Shown here piece by piece: positions 51,020 to 59,147 of a stretch of 64,000 bases of DNA. The DNA is from Pyrodictium sp. (GTDB lineage Archaea > Thermoproteota > Thermoprotei_A > Sulfolobales > Pyrodictiaceae), in assembly GCA_013540595.1 (NCBI GenBank), contig JABXKE010000002.1, positions 744,050 through 808,049 of the forward strand. The letters run 5' to 3'. Each line of letters starts with the position of its first letter. The stretch's first letter is position 1. The position numbers and the translations under genes were made by a program. Under the pieces are notes generated by a model. The model did not search any database. It saw only the letters and a list, made by a program, of their open reading frames with translations, and had not been told where the DNA came from.

Positions 51020-51739
51020 ATGGGTAAACTAGGCTTAGTAATGCTACTCGCAGCACTACTCATGGCGGGAAGCCTTTCAGCACTATGGTATGACCAGTTG
51101 ACGATAGAGGCTACAGTAGACACAGCAGAGCTAGACTTCGAGTTCTATGGTCAACCCATATGGCTTGACGCCTGTGGGCTACCACCAGGACCAGGCTTCT
51201 TCGGTGGATGGGACTGGATGGCGTTCCCTCCATCATACGAGGAAGCACAGAGTGGAGTAAACGCTTACATTAATGGTGAGCTGGTAGACGGTAAGGACGT
51301 TGGCTGTACTAATGTCTCCCTCTCCGACACAGACAGCGACGGGGACATGGACACAATGGACATATGGCTAAACAACACCTATCCATACTACTACACAAAG
51401 GTAGACTTCGAAGTACACAACAATGGCGAAGTACCAATAAAGATTTGGAGGCTAATAGTACGCTTAGACAACGGCTCAGAGTACTATTTCTACGAAATAA
51501 ACTCTGATGTGATTGAGAACGAGGGCATGTACCTTGACCTGGACGGCGACGGGTTGTACGATGTAATAATGTGGTGGGGGGACAATTTCGGCGTACAGTT
51601 GGAGCCCTGTCAACGTGCAGACATAAGTTTTAACATAATAGTCTTGCAGACAGCCAAGGAGGGAATGACTTACCATTTCCAGCTACAGCTAGACGCTGTA
51701 CAGTGGAACGAGTATCAGCAAGGCCCAATAGGTGGTTAG
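51020..51739 (+). CDS. Secreted TasA/cannula-like fibre protein, subunit 2, with calcium loops
   Basis: 239 residues, paralogue of the previous protein: signal peptide 1-21 (SLSA), mature start LWYDQLTIEATVDTAELD, the NNTYPYYYTKVDFEVHNNGEVPIKI block and the QWNEY near the end. It carries two EF-hand-like calcium loops, residues 103-114 (D-x-D-x-D-G-D pattern ending in Asp) and 173-181 (D-x-D-x-D-G). Pyrodictium CanA polymerises with calcium, so a calcium-controlled filament is a plausible function. GTAAGGTG lies 12 bases before ATG. The insert with many aromatic and glycine residues (about 47-75) is absent in subunit 1. Confidence 0.75.
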   Translation: MGKLGLVMLLAALLMAGSLSALWYDQLTIEATVDTAELDFEFYGQPIWLDACGLPPGPGFFGGWDWMAFPPSYEEAQSGVNAYINGELVDGKDVGCTNVSLSDTDSDGDMDTMDIWLNNTYPYYYTKVDFEVHNNGEVPIKIWRLIVRLDNGSEYYFYEINSDVIENEGMYLDLDGDGLYDVIMWWGDNFGVQLEPCQRADISFNIIVLQTAKEGMTYHFQLQLDAVQWNEYQQGPIGG

Positions 51740-51779
51740 TTACACTACCACCAGTAAATCTAGCGGAGCTGGGGAGGTC

Positions 51780-52415
51780 ATGAGTAGAGAAAATAACCAA
51801 ACGTTTTTCAGGGCAAACCCCTTACCTCGTTTGCTAAAGATAGTAAGCTTGGCAGGATTAACTATCCTTATCTCATTGATCCTAGCCTCTACTATGCAAG
51901 CACTCTGGTGGGATAGACTCGGAGTAAGTGTTGTAGTTGAGACAGGCGACTACACGTATCCGAGGTCTAAGGGGTACTGGAAAACTACGATAGCGAGGGT
52001 AGTCAGAGGTGCAAAGACATGCCCTACAAGCTGGGATCCAGCATCAGTAGAAACCCTGCTATGGAGTATATCAAGTTCATCAACAGTATTCAACTTCACA
52101 AGCACTGGTATAGGCTTACTACTAGAAGCCGAGGACATATTATCACAGCACGGGAACGATATGAGGGACAAGCTGGAAGCACACCTGCTAGCACTATGGC
52201 TAAACCATGTTTCGGGGTATGCTAACGGCTATAAGGTTCCGTCGAGTAGTGGAAGCTTATCAGCTCTCGACATAATATTAATAGCGGAATCTGCATGGCA
52301 CAGTGGGGATGAGGACTCTATGGAGAATGCTAAGAACCTAATAGAGTACTATATTGGATACTGGGAGCACCGCATGCCAGACTACTGCGGCAGTAGTTAC
52401 TACGATCACAGCTAG
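51780..52415 (+). CDS. Exported protein with fibre-type N-terminus and GYWK helical domain
   Basis: About 211 residues. Unusually long cytosolic N-terminus before a hydrophobic helix (about 20-37) and the cluster-specific processing region TMQA / LWWDRLGVSVVVETGDY. The mature part then departs from the TasA fold: SKGYWKTT followed by LLWSIS, LEAHLLALWLNHVSGYANGYKV and further helices, resembling a domain found at the end of many secreted bacterial proteins with S-x-G-Y-W-K and A-x-L-L-N motifs. It could cap, anchor or end the filament. ATG 51780 lies directly after GGGGAGGT; the frame is open to 51732, overlapping subunit 2. Confidence 0.65.
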   Translation: MSRENNQTFFRANPLPRLLKIVSLAGLTILISLILASTMQALWWDRLGVSVVVETGDYTYPRSKGYWKTTIARVVRGAKTCPTSWDPASVETLLWSISSSSTVFNFTSTGIGLLLEAEDILSQHGNDMRDKLEAHLLALWLNHVSGYANGYKVPSSSGSLSALDIILIAESAWHSGDEDSMENAKNLIEYYIGYWEHRMPDYCGSSYYDHS

Positions 52416-52452
52416 GGGTATAGGCCACAGCGTGTGGGGGAGGGCTGTAAAC

Positions 52453-52557
52453 ATGGGGTATTTCCGCCTTTTAAATCTCTATACAATGCTGTACTCAACA
52501 TGCGAGCTCCGAGGCAAGACCAGAGAGGTTACTGTCATTGTTGGAAGAAGAGATTAG
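52453..52557 (+). CDS. Possible 34-residue small protein before the signal peptidase
   Basis: ATG frame starting MGYFRLLNLYTML with a good ribosome site (GGGGGAGGG 9-10 bases upstream). Its stop lies 20 bases inside the signal peptidase gene, which would couple translation of the two. No homology recognised; may be a leader peptide or chance. Confidence 0.25.
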   Translation: MGYFRLLNLYTMLYSTCELRGKTREVTVIVGRRD

Positions 52558-53722
52558 GCAAGAAGACATTATTGGTCTACGAGTACTCTACGATCTCACC
52601 GCCATAGTCATCGTAGCCCTAACTTACCCCATTACAACAACAGTACTACCAGTATTCACTGGGTTTATCGGTGTAGTAGCCAGGCTGTCTTATTGGGGTA
52701 TGATAATAGTATTCTCTGTAAACGCTATACGTTACAACACTTCGCCTCAAGGCTCGGGGTATGTATCTTATGCTGTAGCCTCTGCCGCAACGCTCTTCAC
52801 GTCATACGTAGTGCTTGGAGGCTTCATGAGCGGGCTAGGCAGGTCGCCATACCAGTTCACTGCTAGCGTACTAGTATTTGATATATTACAGACAGCTATA
52901 AGTGTACTAGGCATAGAGCTGCTAAGATACTACATAATCGCACGCATGGCGCAGGGCGGGTACCCAGGGCTAGGACTAGTCGTCGCAGCACTAGCAACAG
53001 CATCCTATAGACTCACACCACTAAAACTGGCAACCATGAGTCTTAGTGCGCCCCTAGAAACTATGTCCGCACTAAGCTACTTCGTTTCAGAGTTCGCCCT
53101 TGGACTGTTCTCAGGGCTCCTAATGTTGTCTACAAACACACCAATAATGGGGTTAGCGTTCACTGCCACGTACAGATTACTCTATAGGCTTACACCCTTC
53201 CTACCCGACCTGCTCTGGTACGAAAACCTCTTCCTAACACTAGTATTAGTGCTCGTACTTTACAGTGTTACAGTCTACGCTCTAAGCCCTCCAGGCGCCG
53301 GGAAGGGGACTAGTGTAACCTACATGTTCCCAGTACTCGCTATAGCACTAGCTGTATGGCTTAGCCAGGGTGTACTAGGAGTATACCTCTTCGCGATAAC
53401 GAGTACAAGCATGACTCCAAGCCTTAATGTTGGTGACTTAGTCATAGTAGTCAAGGCTGAGCCATCAACTATACGGGTAGGAGACGTTGTAGTCTACAAG
53501 AACACAGAGGGCACAATGGTCGCTCATCGTGTCGTAGACATAGTTGTTGGGGGCAAGAAGACCTACTTCATAACTAAGGGCGACGCTGTAGCCAGCCCAG
53601 ATCCCGACCCAGTACCTCCTGGGGCTATTGCAGGCAAGGTAGTTTACAAGCTGCCCAAACTCGGCTGGGTGTCAATAATGTTTAGAAGAGCGGTAGCATA
53701 CGTGGCACAAGCATACAAGTAG
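52538..53722 (+). CDS. Signal peptidase I (Ser/His, SipW/ER type) with large N-terminal membrane domain
   Basis: 394 residues. The C-terminal ~115 residues are a type I signal peptidase: Ser291 in ITSTSMTPSL, His330 in GTMVAHRVV in place of the bacterial lysine, and Asp349 in ITKGDA. The Ser-His pairing is the ER/archaeal/SipW type, and Bacillus SipW processes TasA. The first 270 residues form about seven hydrophobic spans with no known domain; ordinary archaeal signal peptidases have one or two helices. Gene order (three exported substrates, then this peptidase) indicates a dedicated processing enzyme. TTG 52538 or 52541; AGAGAGG precedes. A TATA-like TTTTAAATC near 52470 may give its own promoter. 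Confidence 0.82.
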   Translation: MLEEEIRQEDIIGLRVLYDLTAIVIVALTYPITTTVLPVFTGFIGVVARLSYWGMIIVFSVNAIRYNTSPQGSGYVSYAVASAATLFTSYVVLGGFMSGLGRSPYQFTASVLVFDILQTAISVLGIELLRYYIIARMAQGGYPGLGLVVAALATASYRLTPLKLATMSLSAPLETMSALSYFVSEFALGLFSGLLMLSTNTPIMGLAFTATYRLLYRLTPFLPDLLWYENLFLTLVLVLVLYSVTVYALSPPGAGKGTSVTYMFPVLAIALAVWLSQGVLGVYLFAITSTSMTPSLNVGDLVIVVKAEPSTIRVGDVVVYKNTEGTMVAHRVVDIVVGGKKTYFITKGDAVASPDPDPVPPGAIAGKVVYKLPKLGWVSIMFRRAVAYVAQAYK

Positions 53723-53848
53723 GCGCTTTAGGTGAAAACAGTGCCGGACTATATATAGTACTGGAGCAGTAATCCACTACTAATAAAAACCCCTCTAAGC
53801 CCTTAGCAAAACAGACTTACCCAAGACTTGTGCGAGTTGTAACATGAA

Positions 53849-55243
53849 ATGCATAGGCGTAACATTCACTACATCCTACTCCTTCTCTCAACAATATTTT
53901 TCGCTCTAGCAGCCTCTCATGCTCTAGCACAGGAGGAGGCTCTGGAGCCCATAATAGTAGAGGTCTCAGCATACCCTGTATCAAAGCCCATACCAGTAAT
54001 AGTTGATAATACTATTCACATAGTACCACCTGGTGGGAGGGTAAAGCTAGTCCTAAAGCCTGGCGCTGAGCACACAATAAGTATTGTAGACGATGTAATA
54101 TATGAAGACCAGGGTGCAAGGCTGGTATTCAGTATGTGGAGTAATGGCGAGACAAGCCCATCAATAAAAGTCAATGACAGCATGGCCCTTGTAGCATTGT
54201 ACGAGCGTGAATACTATGTTGAGGTCGTGACGAAGTATGGTGGAAGAAGCATCGCGGGCTGGTACCGTGAAGGCGAGCGCGTAGACATAAGTGTTAACAG
54301 CACAGTCTACCTAGACAACAATACCAGGCTAGTCTTTACAGGATGGAGCTACGGAGTATCAAAGTGGAGTCCACAAAACTACTTCTACGTCTTCGAGCCA
54401 GTACGAGTCACAGCTTCATGGAAGAAACAGTTCTACGTCAACATAACCAGCATGTTTCCAGCCAGAGTCTCTGGCGGGGGATGGTATGACGAGAATAGTG
54501 TCGCTGCAGTACGTGCACAGCCAGTCATAGCCATTAACGAGACTGTCGAATACAGGTTTGCGGGCTGGATCGTGAACAGCGGCGGGTTAGTCCTAGAAGA
54601 CCCGTATTCTCCACTAGCAAAATTCGTCGTGACAAACCCGGTAAGCATAACTGCTAGTTACAAGCCATACTACCTCGTGAAGATATACTCCCCATACGGC
54701 AACGTGACAGGAGGAGGCTTCTATCCAGCAGGTTCAAGGGCTGTAATAGCTGCAATGACACCATTTGAAATCCCAGGAAATAAGCGCTACGTATTCACGG
54801 GCTGGAGCGGAGACATAAACTCTAAATCACCCTCGGTCAGCTTTGTGGTAGAAGAACCCGTAGAAGTAACTGCCAATTGGAAGCTCCAGTTTAAACTAAC
54901 CATAAGGAGTGACGTGCCCGCAGTCCAAGGTGATGGATGGTATGATGAGGGAGAGGTAGCGGTAGTCAAAGCCGACAGCGAGGTCGAGGACAGGCTTGGC
55001 GTCTCAATGGTCTTTAAGGGATGGACAGGAGACGTTAAGAGCAAAGATAGGATAGTAGAGATCGTAATGGACTCGCCAAAAACAATTACAGCTATATGGG
55101 AGAAAAGCTATACAAAGCTATACATGCGCTTTGGTGTAATAACAGTGACTATAGTGGGTGTCTACCTATTGTACCGGTACACCTCGTTTAAGCTACTTGG
55201 AAGACGTCGTTTCCTTGGGGTACGAACGGGCAGCAGGGAATAA
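53849..55243 (+). CDS. Surface protein with five FxGW repeats and C-terminal anchor
   Basis: 464 residues. Signal peptide with LAASHALAQ. From residue about 85 five units of about 75 residues each share a core [LYM]-V-F-x-G-W-S-G-D..., a turn, V-x-x-P-V-x-V-T-A-x-W-K-x-Q-F-x-V-x-I-x-S and then G-G-G-W-Y-D-E-G. This is the beta-grasp-like InlB B-repeat type found in adhesins. At the end a hydrophobic helix (VITVTIVGVYLLYRY) and a strongly basic tail (KLLGRRRFLGVR) anchor it in the membrane with the repeats outside. Likely an adhesin or fibre-anchoring protein of the cluster. It overlaps the convergent HTH gene by 51 bases. Confidence 0.78.
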   Translation: MHRRNIHYILLLLSTIFFALAASHALAQEEALEPIIVEVSAYPVSKPIPVIVDNTIHIVPPGGRVKLVLKPGAEHTISIVDDVIYEDQGARLVFSMWSNGETSPSIKVNDSMALVALYEREYYVEVVTKYGGRSIAGWYREGERVDISVNSTVYLDNNTRLVFTGWSYGVSKWSPQNYFYVFEPVRVTASWKKQFYVNITSMFPARVSGGGWYDENSVAAVRAQPVIAINETVEYRFAGWIVNSGGLVLEDPYSPLAKFVVTNPVSITASYKPYYLVKIYSPYGNVTGGGFYPAGSRAVIAAMTPFEIPGNKRYVFTGWSGDINSKSPSVSFVVEEPVEVTANWKLQFKLTIRSDVPAVQGDGWYDEGEVAVVKADSEVEDRLGVSMVFKGWTGDVKSKDRIVEIVMDSPKTITAIWEKSYTKLYMRFGVITVTIVGVYLLYRYTSFKLLGRRRFLGVRTGSRE

Positions 55244-55516
55244 GGCTCTAAGCTCTTCCCAGTCAATACTCTCTGACAGCCTATACAACCTGATATTCTT
55301 CTCTTCATAAACAACTTCTACAATACCTTTACTGAGCAGTAAGTCAAGATATTTTGCCAGATTCTTATGGTTAAGACCCACATTTCTTGATATCTTCCTC
55401 AAAGAACAAGGCCTCCCTTCAATGTACAGGAACTCTATCACTTTCATGATTGTAGTGTCGCGGAAGAGCATTAGTATACGTGTAATTGAGCTACTATCCT
55501 TCATAGTAACACACAT
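55193..55516 (-). CDS. Winged-helix transcription regulator
   Basis: 107 residues. VIEFLYIEGRPCSLRKISRNVGLNHKNLAKYLDLLLSKGIVEVVYEEK is a clear winged helix (HTH followed by wing). TATA-like AGATTTAT near 55544 on the same strand predicts a transcript start two bases before ATG 55516, so it is leaderless; ATG 55504 is another choice. Its 3' end overlaps the end of the surface repeat protein gene in antisense. Position right after the fibre cluster makes it a candidate regulator of it. Confidence 0.8.
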   Translation of the reverse strand: MCVTMKDSSSITRILMLFRDTTIMKVIEFLYIEGRPCSLRKISRNVGLNHKNLAKYLDLLLSKGIVEVVYEEKNIRLYRLSESIDWEELRALFPAARSYPKETTSSK

Positions 55517-55709
55517 CCAATAACGGGTTTTAACAACAAAATAAATCTATTACCGACAAATGCTGCTATCGCCTTATATACTTTGTGGACGAAACGTCCT
55601 ACTCTACATCCCTACAGCGTAGACAAAGAAGGAGGCTTTAGCACGGGGTGAAGTACGTACAATAAACTTCCCTAGTAAGACCTAAGCGAACCAGCGCATC
55701 CACACTATC

Positions 55710-55991
55710 TTACTTGCCTTCTCTCTCTTCCTCAACTTCTCTCCTCAGTTCTCTGAGCTCTCTCCTCAGCCTCCTCAGTTCTTCTCTAATCTCTTCAGCT
55801 ACTTCACTTTCTTCTCTCTCCCTCTTATTCCTCCTGCTACTACCACTTGTACTTAATGCCTCTCCGAAGAACTTGAATAATACGTATAGTACTCCTACTA
55901 GTACCACTATCCAAAGTATCATCCATATGAAGCCCATAAAGCCCCATGATCCCATGAAGCCCCAGCCCCATCCGCAGAATGGACACCACAT
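55710..55991 (-). CDS. Small membrane protein with C-terminal coiled coil
   Basis: 93 residues. Cys/Trp/Gly/Phe-rich N-terminus (WCPFCGWGWGFMGSW), one membrane helix (IWMILWIVVLVGVLYVLF), then S-rich linker and a Glu/Arg coiled coil (VAEEIREELRRLRRELREL). The plan resembles short SHOCT-domain membrane proteins of prokaryotes. AGGTGA lies seven bases before ATG 55991. No partner gene identified; the MFS permease is 59 bases further downstream in the opposite order on the same strand. Confidence 0.72.
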   Translation of the reverse strand: MWCPFCGWGWGFMGSWGFMGFIWMILWIVVLVGVLYVLFKFFGEALSTSGSSRRNKREREESEVAEEIREELRRLRRELRELRREVEEEREGK

Positions 55992-56080
55992 ATCTTTCTC
56001 ACCTATGTAGGCTAGTTGCATTTTCTCTCTTAAAAAGGAGACTCACCACAGGTGAGTGGGCTCTTAGTCGTGGTGTGTTG

Positions 56081-57361
56081 CTAGGCTATCTTGTCTCTTG
56101 GGTATGTCCTCCTCATTATTACCCATGTGGCTAGGCTTACTAGCCATAGTGATGTCAGCGTTACGGCTGCGTACATGAGTGCTGTCTTCTCGGCTAAGCC
56201 TGCATCCATTAGTGTTGCGACTAAGGCACCATACAGTGTTGGTCCTACTGCCCACCCGAGTGTGTTGAGGATGTTGTAGAACGCGAAGACGGTGCCACGG
56301 TATTCCGGTCTTACACACTCGCTTATCACGCTACTTATGTTGGGGTATGCGAAGGTGGTGAACATTAGGCCTACAAGTGCTAGTAGTGTTGGTGGCAGTA
56401 GGTCGGTTAGCCTTGTTGAGCCGTATGGGTAGGGGTAGACGAGCATGCCTATCATTGCTAGGTAGCCTACTATTATGCCTATGATTGATACTCTTATCCT
56501 CCCAAGAGTATCGCCTCTCGATACAAGCTTGTCGGCCCACTTACCGCCAACAATGTGCCCAACCGCTATCGATATTGCTGCTAGTGCTAGTATGCCGCTT
56601 GCTAGCTCCTTGCTTAGCCCCCACCGGGTTCTAATGTAGTCTACGGCGAACAGTGTTATGAAGCCCCAGGGTATAGTCCATGGCAGTATTTGCAGCATGA
56701 CGAGTAGCACAGTCCTACTCATACCGGCCTTCAGGGCTCTACGAAGCGTGTACTCCACATGGCCAACAGTGTCTTCCGCGTAGCCTATCGTTATACTGCG
56801 CGTGAGCAAGTAGAGGGGGACAGCGAATAATACGACTAGTAGTCCTACTAGGTGGAATGCTGTTCTCCAGTAGAATAGTATGCCGCCAAACACTAGGCCA
56901 ACAATGAAGCCTATTACTGAGGCAGCATAGTATGCTGCATACCCTATACCACGCTTCTCTGATGGCGTAACATCAGAGACCATGGCGTAGACTACTGGGC
57001 CAATACCAATCTTAGCTATTGAAAGCAGCGTCATCACGAGCAATAGTACCAGGTAGCTTCCCACACTACCTATAAGGGTGTAGCTTAACCCCATGACTAG
57101 CCCTAGCATGAATACTAGCCGGGGCCTACCAAGCCTGTCTGCAAGGATGCCCCACACAATAGACAATGATACCCCTACAGCCCCAGGCAAAGTCTTCAGC
57201 AAGCCTGCGCGCGCACGCCAAGTCTTCTCGTCGCCAGGTATAACACCCTCCTTGTGCATGTCATTGATTGTTGCTGCAAGCATGTAGTCTCCAGCAAAGT
57301 AGAAGAGAACAAACAGTGCTAAGAAGACTAGTATGAGCCTCAAATCAACCCTCTTACTCAT
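56081..57361 (-). CDS. MFS family transporter
   Basis: 426 residues, twelve hydrophobic spans in two six-helix halves. VWGILADRLGRPRLVFMLG is the characteristic loop 2-3 motif of the major facilitator superfamily, and the corresponding HIVGGKWADKLVSRGDTLG occurs in the second half. Substrate unknown. ATG 57361 has GGAGGTGG six bases before it and overlaps the upstream hydrolase stop as ATGA, so the hydrolase and permease are coupled, suggesting that the hydrolase product or substrate is what is transported. Confidence 0.88.
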   Translation of the reverse strand: MSKRVDLRLILVFLALFVLFYFAGDYMLAATINDMHKEGVIPGDEKTWRARAGLLKTLPGAVGVSLSIVWGILADRLGRPRLVFMLGLVMGLSYTLIGSVGSYLVLLLVMTLLSIAKIGIGPVVYAMVSDVTPSEKRGIGYAAYYAASVIGFIVGLVFGGILFYWRTAFHLVGLLVVLFAVPLYLLTRSITIGYAEDTVGHVEYTLRRALKAGMSRTVLLVMLQILPWTIPWGFITLFAVDYIRTRWGLSKELASGILALAAISIAVGHIVGGKWADKLVSRGDTLGRIRVSIIGIIVGYLAMIGMLVYPYPYGSTRLTDLLPPTLLALVGLMFTTFAYPNISSVISECVRPEYRGTVFAFYNILNTLGWAVGPTLYGALVATLMDAGLAEKTALMYAAVTLTSLWLVSLATWVIMRRTYPRDKIA

Positions 57362-58302
57362 TGTAGCCACCTCCTAAAGAAGCCTACTACCTTGTCCTCA
57401 TACTCTCTAGGATAAAGCTCGACACTGCGCACATGTGGTGCATCAGTAACCCACAACTCTGCATTCTCGTTTGTCTTCTTTAGAGAGTCAAAGAACTCTC
57501 TAATCTCCTCGACACCTACTAGGTCGTCGTTACGTCCAGCAATAACCAGTATGGGCTTCTTAATCTTCTCAGCATACCTTCTCATATCAAGCTCTTCGAC
57601 GCGTACACCTATACTCCTCGAGGCAAACCAGACTATTAACGGGTAAACCAGCAGTAGGACAGACCTCATCACCCCCTTCATCCTCATAATCCAACGCTCG
57701 CCAGACGATACAACACTAATGTATGGACTATCAGCAACCACTGCGTTGACCGGTGCCTCGCTCCTTGAAGCTAGCATTATTGCTATAGCACCACCCATAG
57801 AGTAGCCTATTACGCCTATCCTCCTAGTCTTCTCGGGCCTGCTCCTCTTAAGCCAGTCAATGAGCTCTATGAGGTCTCTCACTTCGAGATAGCCTAGTGT
57901 AGTGTACTCACCTCCACTCTCACCGTGAGCCCTAAGATCTATTACAACAACATTGAAGCCATTTCTCGCAAGCATGTCTACTACAGGCTTAATATAGGTG
58001 TTATCCCACCTGCTTGACGTGTAGCCGTGGACTACTATGACAGTCTTATCTGATCCACGATCACCAAACCAGCCTCTAAGCACGACGCCGTCACTCGTGG
58101 TTATCATGATGTCTTCATAGTCGTAGCCTAGGTCTCTCGGCGTCCACTCTCCTCTCCTTCTTGGGGGCTTTAGGAGTCTTCGTGACGCCATGTACGCTAT
58201 GTCTACTAGAGCTAAGACCAGTATAATGGCTAGACCCACAGGTAGCAGTATTAGAGGCGGCAAGGCTCCCCCTCTCTCACCTAGGCCTAGAAGGAAGTCC
58301 AT
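57358..58302 (-). CDS. Alpha/beta hydrolase with membrane anchor
   Basis: About 314 residues. One N-terminal membrane helix (LPVGLAIILVLALVDIAYM), then an alpha/beta hydrolase with VVVHGYTSSRW (oxyanion), nucleophile elbow GYSMGG, acid in AGRNDDLVG and catalytic His in DAPHVRS. The family includes esterases, bromoperoxidase-type and peptidase-like enzymes; substrate unclear. I used ATG 58302 because a TATA-like GTTAATATACT near 58336 gives a start just before it; the frame is open to 58320. Coupled to the MFS permease. Confidence 0.86.
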   Translation of the reverse strand: MDFLLGLGERGGALPPLILLPVGLAIILVLALVDIAYMASRRLLKPPRRRGEWTPRDLGYDYEDIMITTSDGVVLRGWFGDRGSDKTVIVVHGYTSSRWDNTYIKPVVDMLARNGFNVVVIDLRAHGESGGEYTTLGYLEVRDLIELIDWLKRSRPEKTRRIGVIGYSMGGAIAIMLASRSEAPVNAVVADSPYISVVSSGERWIMRMKGVMRSVLLLVYPLIVWFASRSIGVRVEELDMRRYAEKIKKPILVIAGRNDDLVGVEEIREFFDSLKKTNENAELWVTDAPHVRSVELYPREYEDKVVGFFRRWLQ

Positions 58303-58445
58303 TAAGATACTTATGCTCAAGATAGAAGTATATTAACTGTTCCTCTAGAGGGCTAAAAGTGTAGTACAAAACACTAACATTATAGTCTATGGTATTACAG
58401 AACCAATATAGCGTGATTTACTTCTCTGGCTTGGGGTGGTATGCT

Positions 58446-59147
58446 GTGCTCGTAATAGGCCACCGTGGCTTGCCTTGCTTGTATCCAGAGAACACTGTAG
58501 CCTCGTTTCTCGCAGCAATACTCTACGGTGCTGACGGCGTCGAGCTTGATGTGTGGCTTACTGCTGACAACGAAGTCGTAGTCGTGCATGACGGGGACTT
58601 GAGGCGTGTAGCTGGGGTACAGCTTGAAGTAAAGAAGTCCACGTATAGCGAGCTGAAGAAGTATAGTCTGGGTATGGGGCAGCACGTGCCACTACTACGG
58701 GATGTTTTCAAGGCTATTCCAGAGGATAAGCTTGTGCTCGTCGAGATAAAGGATCGTGATGCTGTAGAAGAAGCCTATAGAGTCATACGCGGGGCGGGGA
58801 GGCTAGAGAGCATCGTAGTTCTAAGCTTCAACCCCGATGTGCTTAGGGAGATGAGGAGTTTAGATCAACACGTAAAGCTTGGCTTCAATATTGCGAGTGT
58901 TGAGGCTGCAGAAGAGGCTCTCAAACTGCACAAGGAGCTAGGCCTGTATAGTATAGATCCTCCAGTACAAGCGTTAGAGGTTGTGGGTAGGGAGAAGCTT
59001 GCAGAGTACCTCTCTGTAGTGAGGAAGCTGGGCGCAAGGACGGCTCTGTGGACTGTTAACGAGCCAGCATTGCTGGAGGGTCTAAGCGGCCTAGTCGACA
59101 TAGTTATAACTGATGACGTGAGATTGTTCAGGGAGAAAAGGGCCTAG
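58446..59147 (+). CDS. Glycerophosphodiester phosphodiesterase
   Basis: 233 residues. Start of the TIM barrel [19 protein letters not shown] has the H-R and E-N residues of GDPDs, followed by [19 protein letters not shown] (metal-binding Glu/Asp and second His), and ALWTVNEPA near the end, the GDPD variant of W-T-V-N. Hydrolyses glycerophosphodiesters to glycerol phosphate plus alcohol. GTG 58446 lies six bases after GGGGTGG. The 3' end overlaps that of glycerol kinase by three bases, and the two enzymes fit one pathway. Confidence 0.92.
   Translation: MLVIGHRGLPCLYPENTVASFLAAILYGADGVELDVWLTADNEVVVVHDGDLRRVAGVQLEVKKSTYSELKKYSLGMGQHVPLLRDVFKAIPEDKLVLVEIKDRDAVEEAYRVIRGAGRLESIVVLSFNPDVLREMRSLDQHVKLGFNIASVEAAEEALKLHKELGLYSIDPPVQALEVVGREKLAEYLSVVRKLGARTALWTVNEPALLEGLSGLVDIVITDDVRLFREKRA

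Noticed and set aside
53745-53765. TATATATA-rich box before the repeat surface protein
   Set aside because: Almost 100 bases before the start codon; could be a promoter with long leader, but evidence too weak to list.
55560-55620. Promoter-like TTATATACTTT followed by a GGACG/CGTCC hairpin
   Set aside because: No gene or RNA could be assigned downstream on the plus strand; recorded only as an orphan signal.
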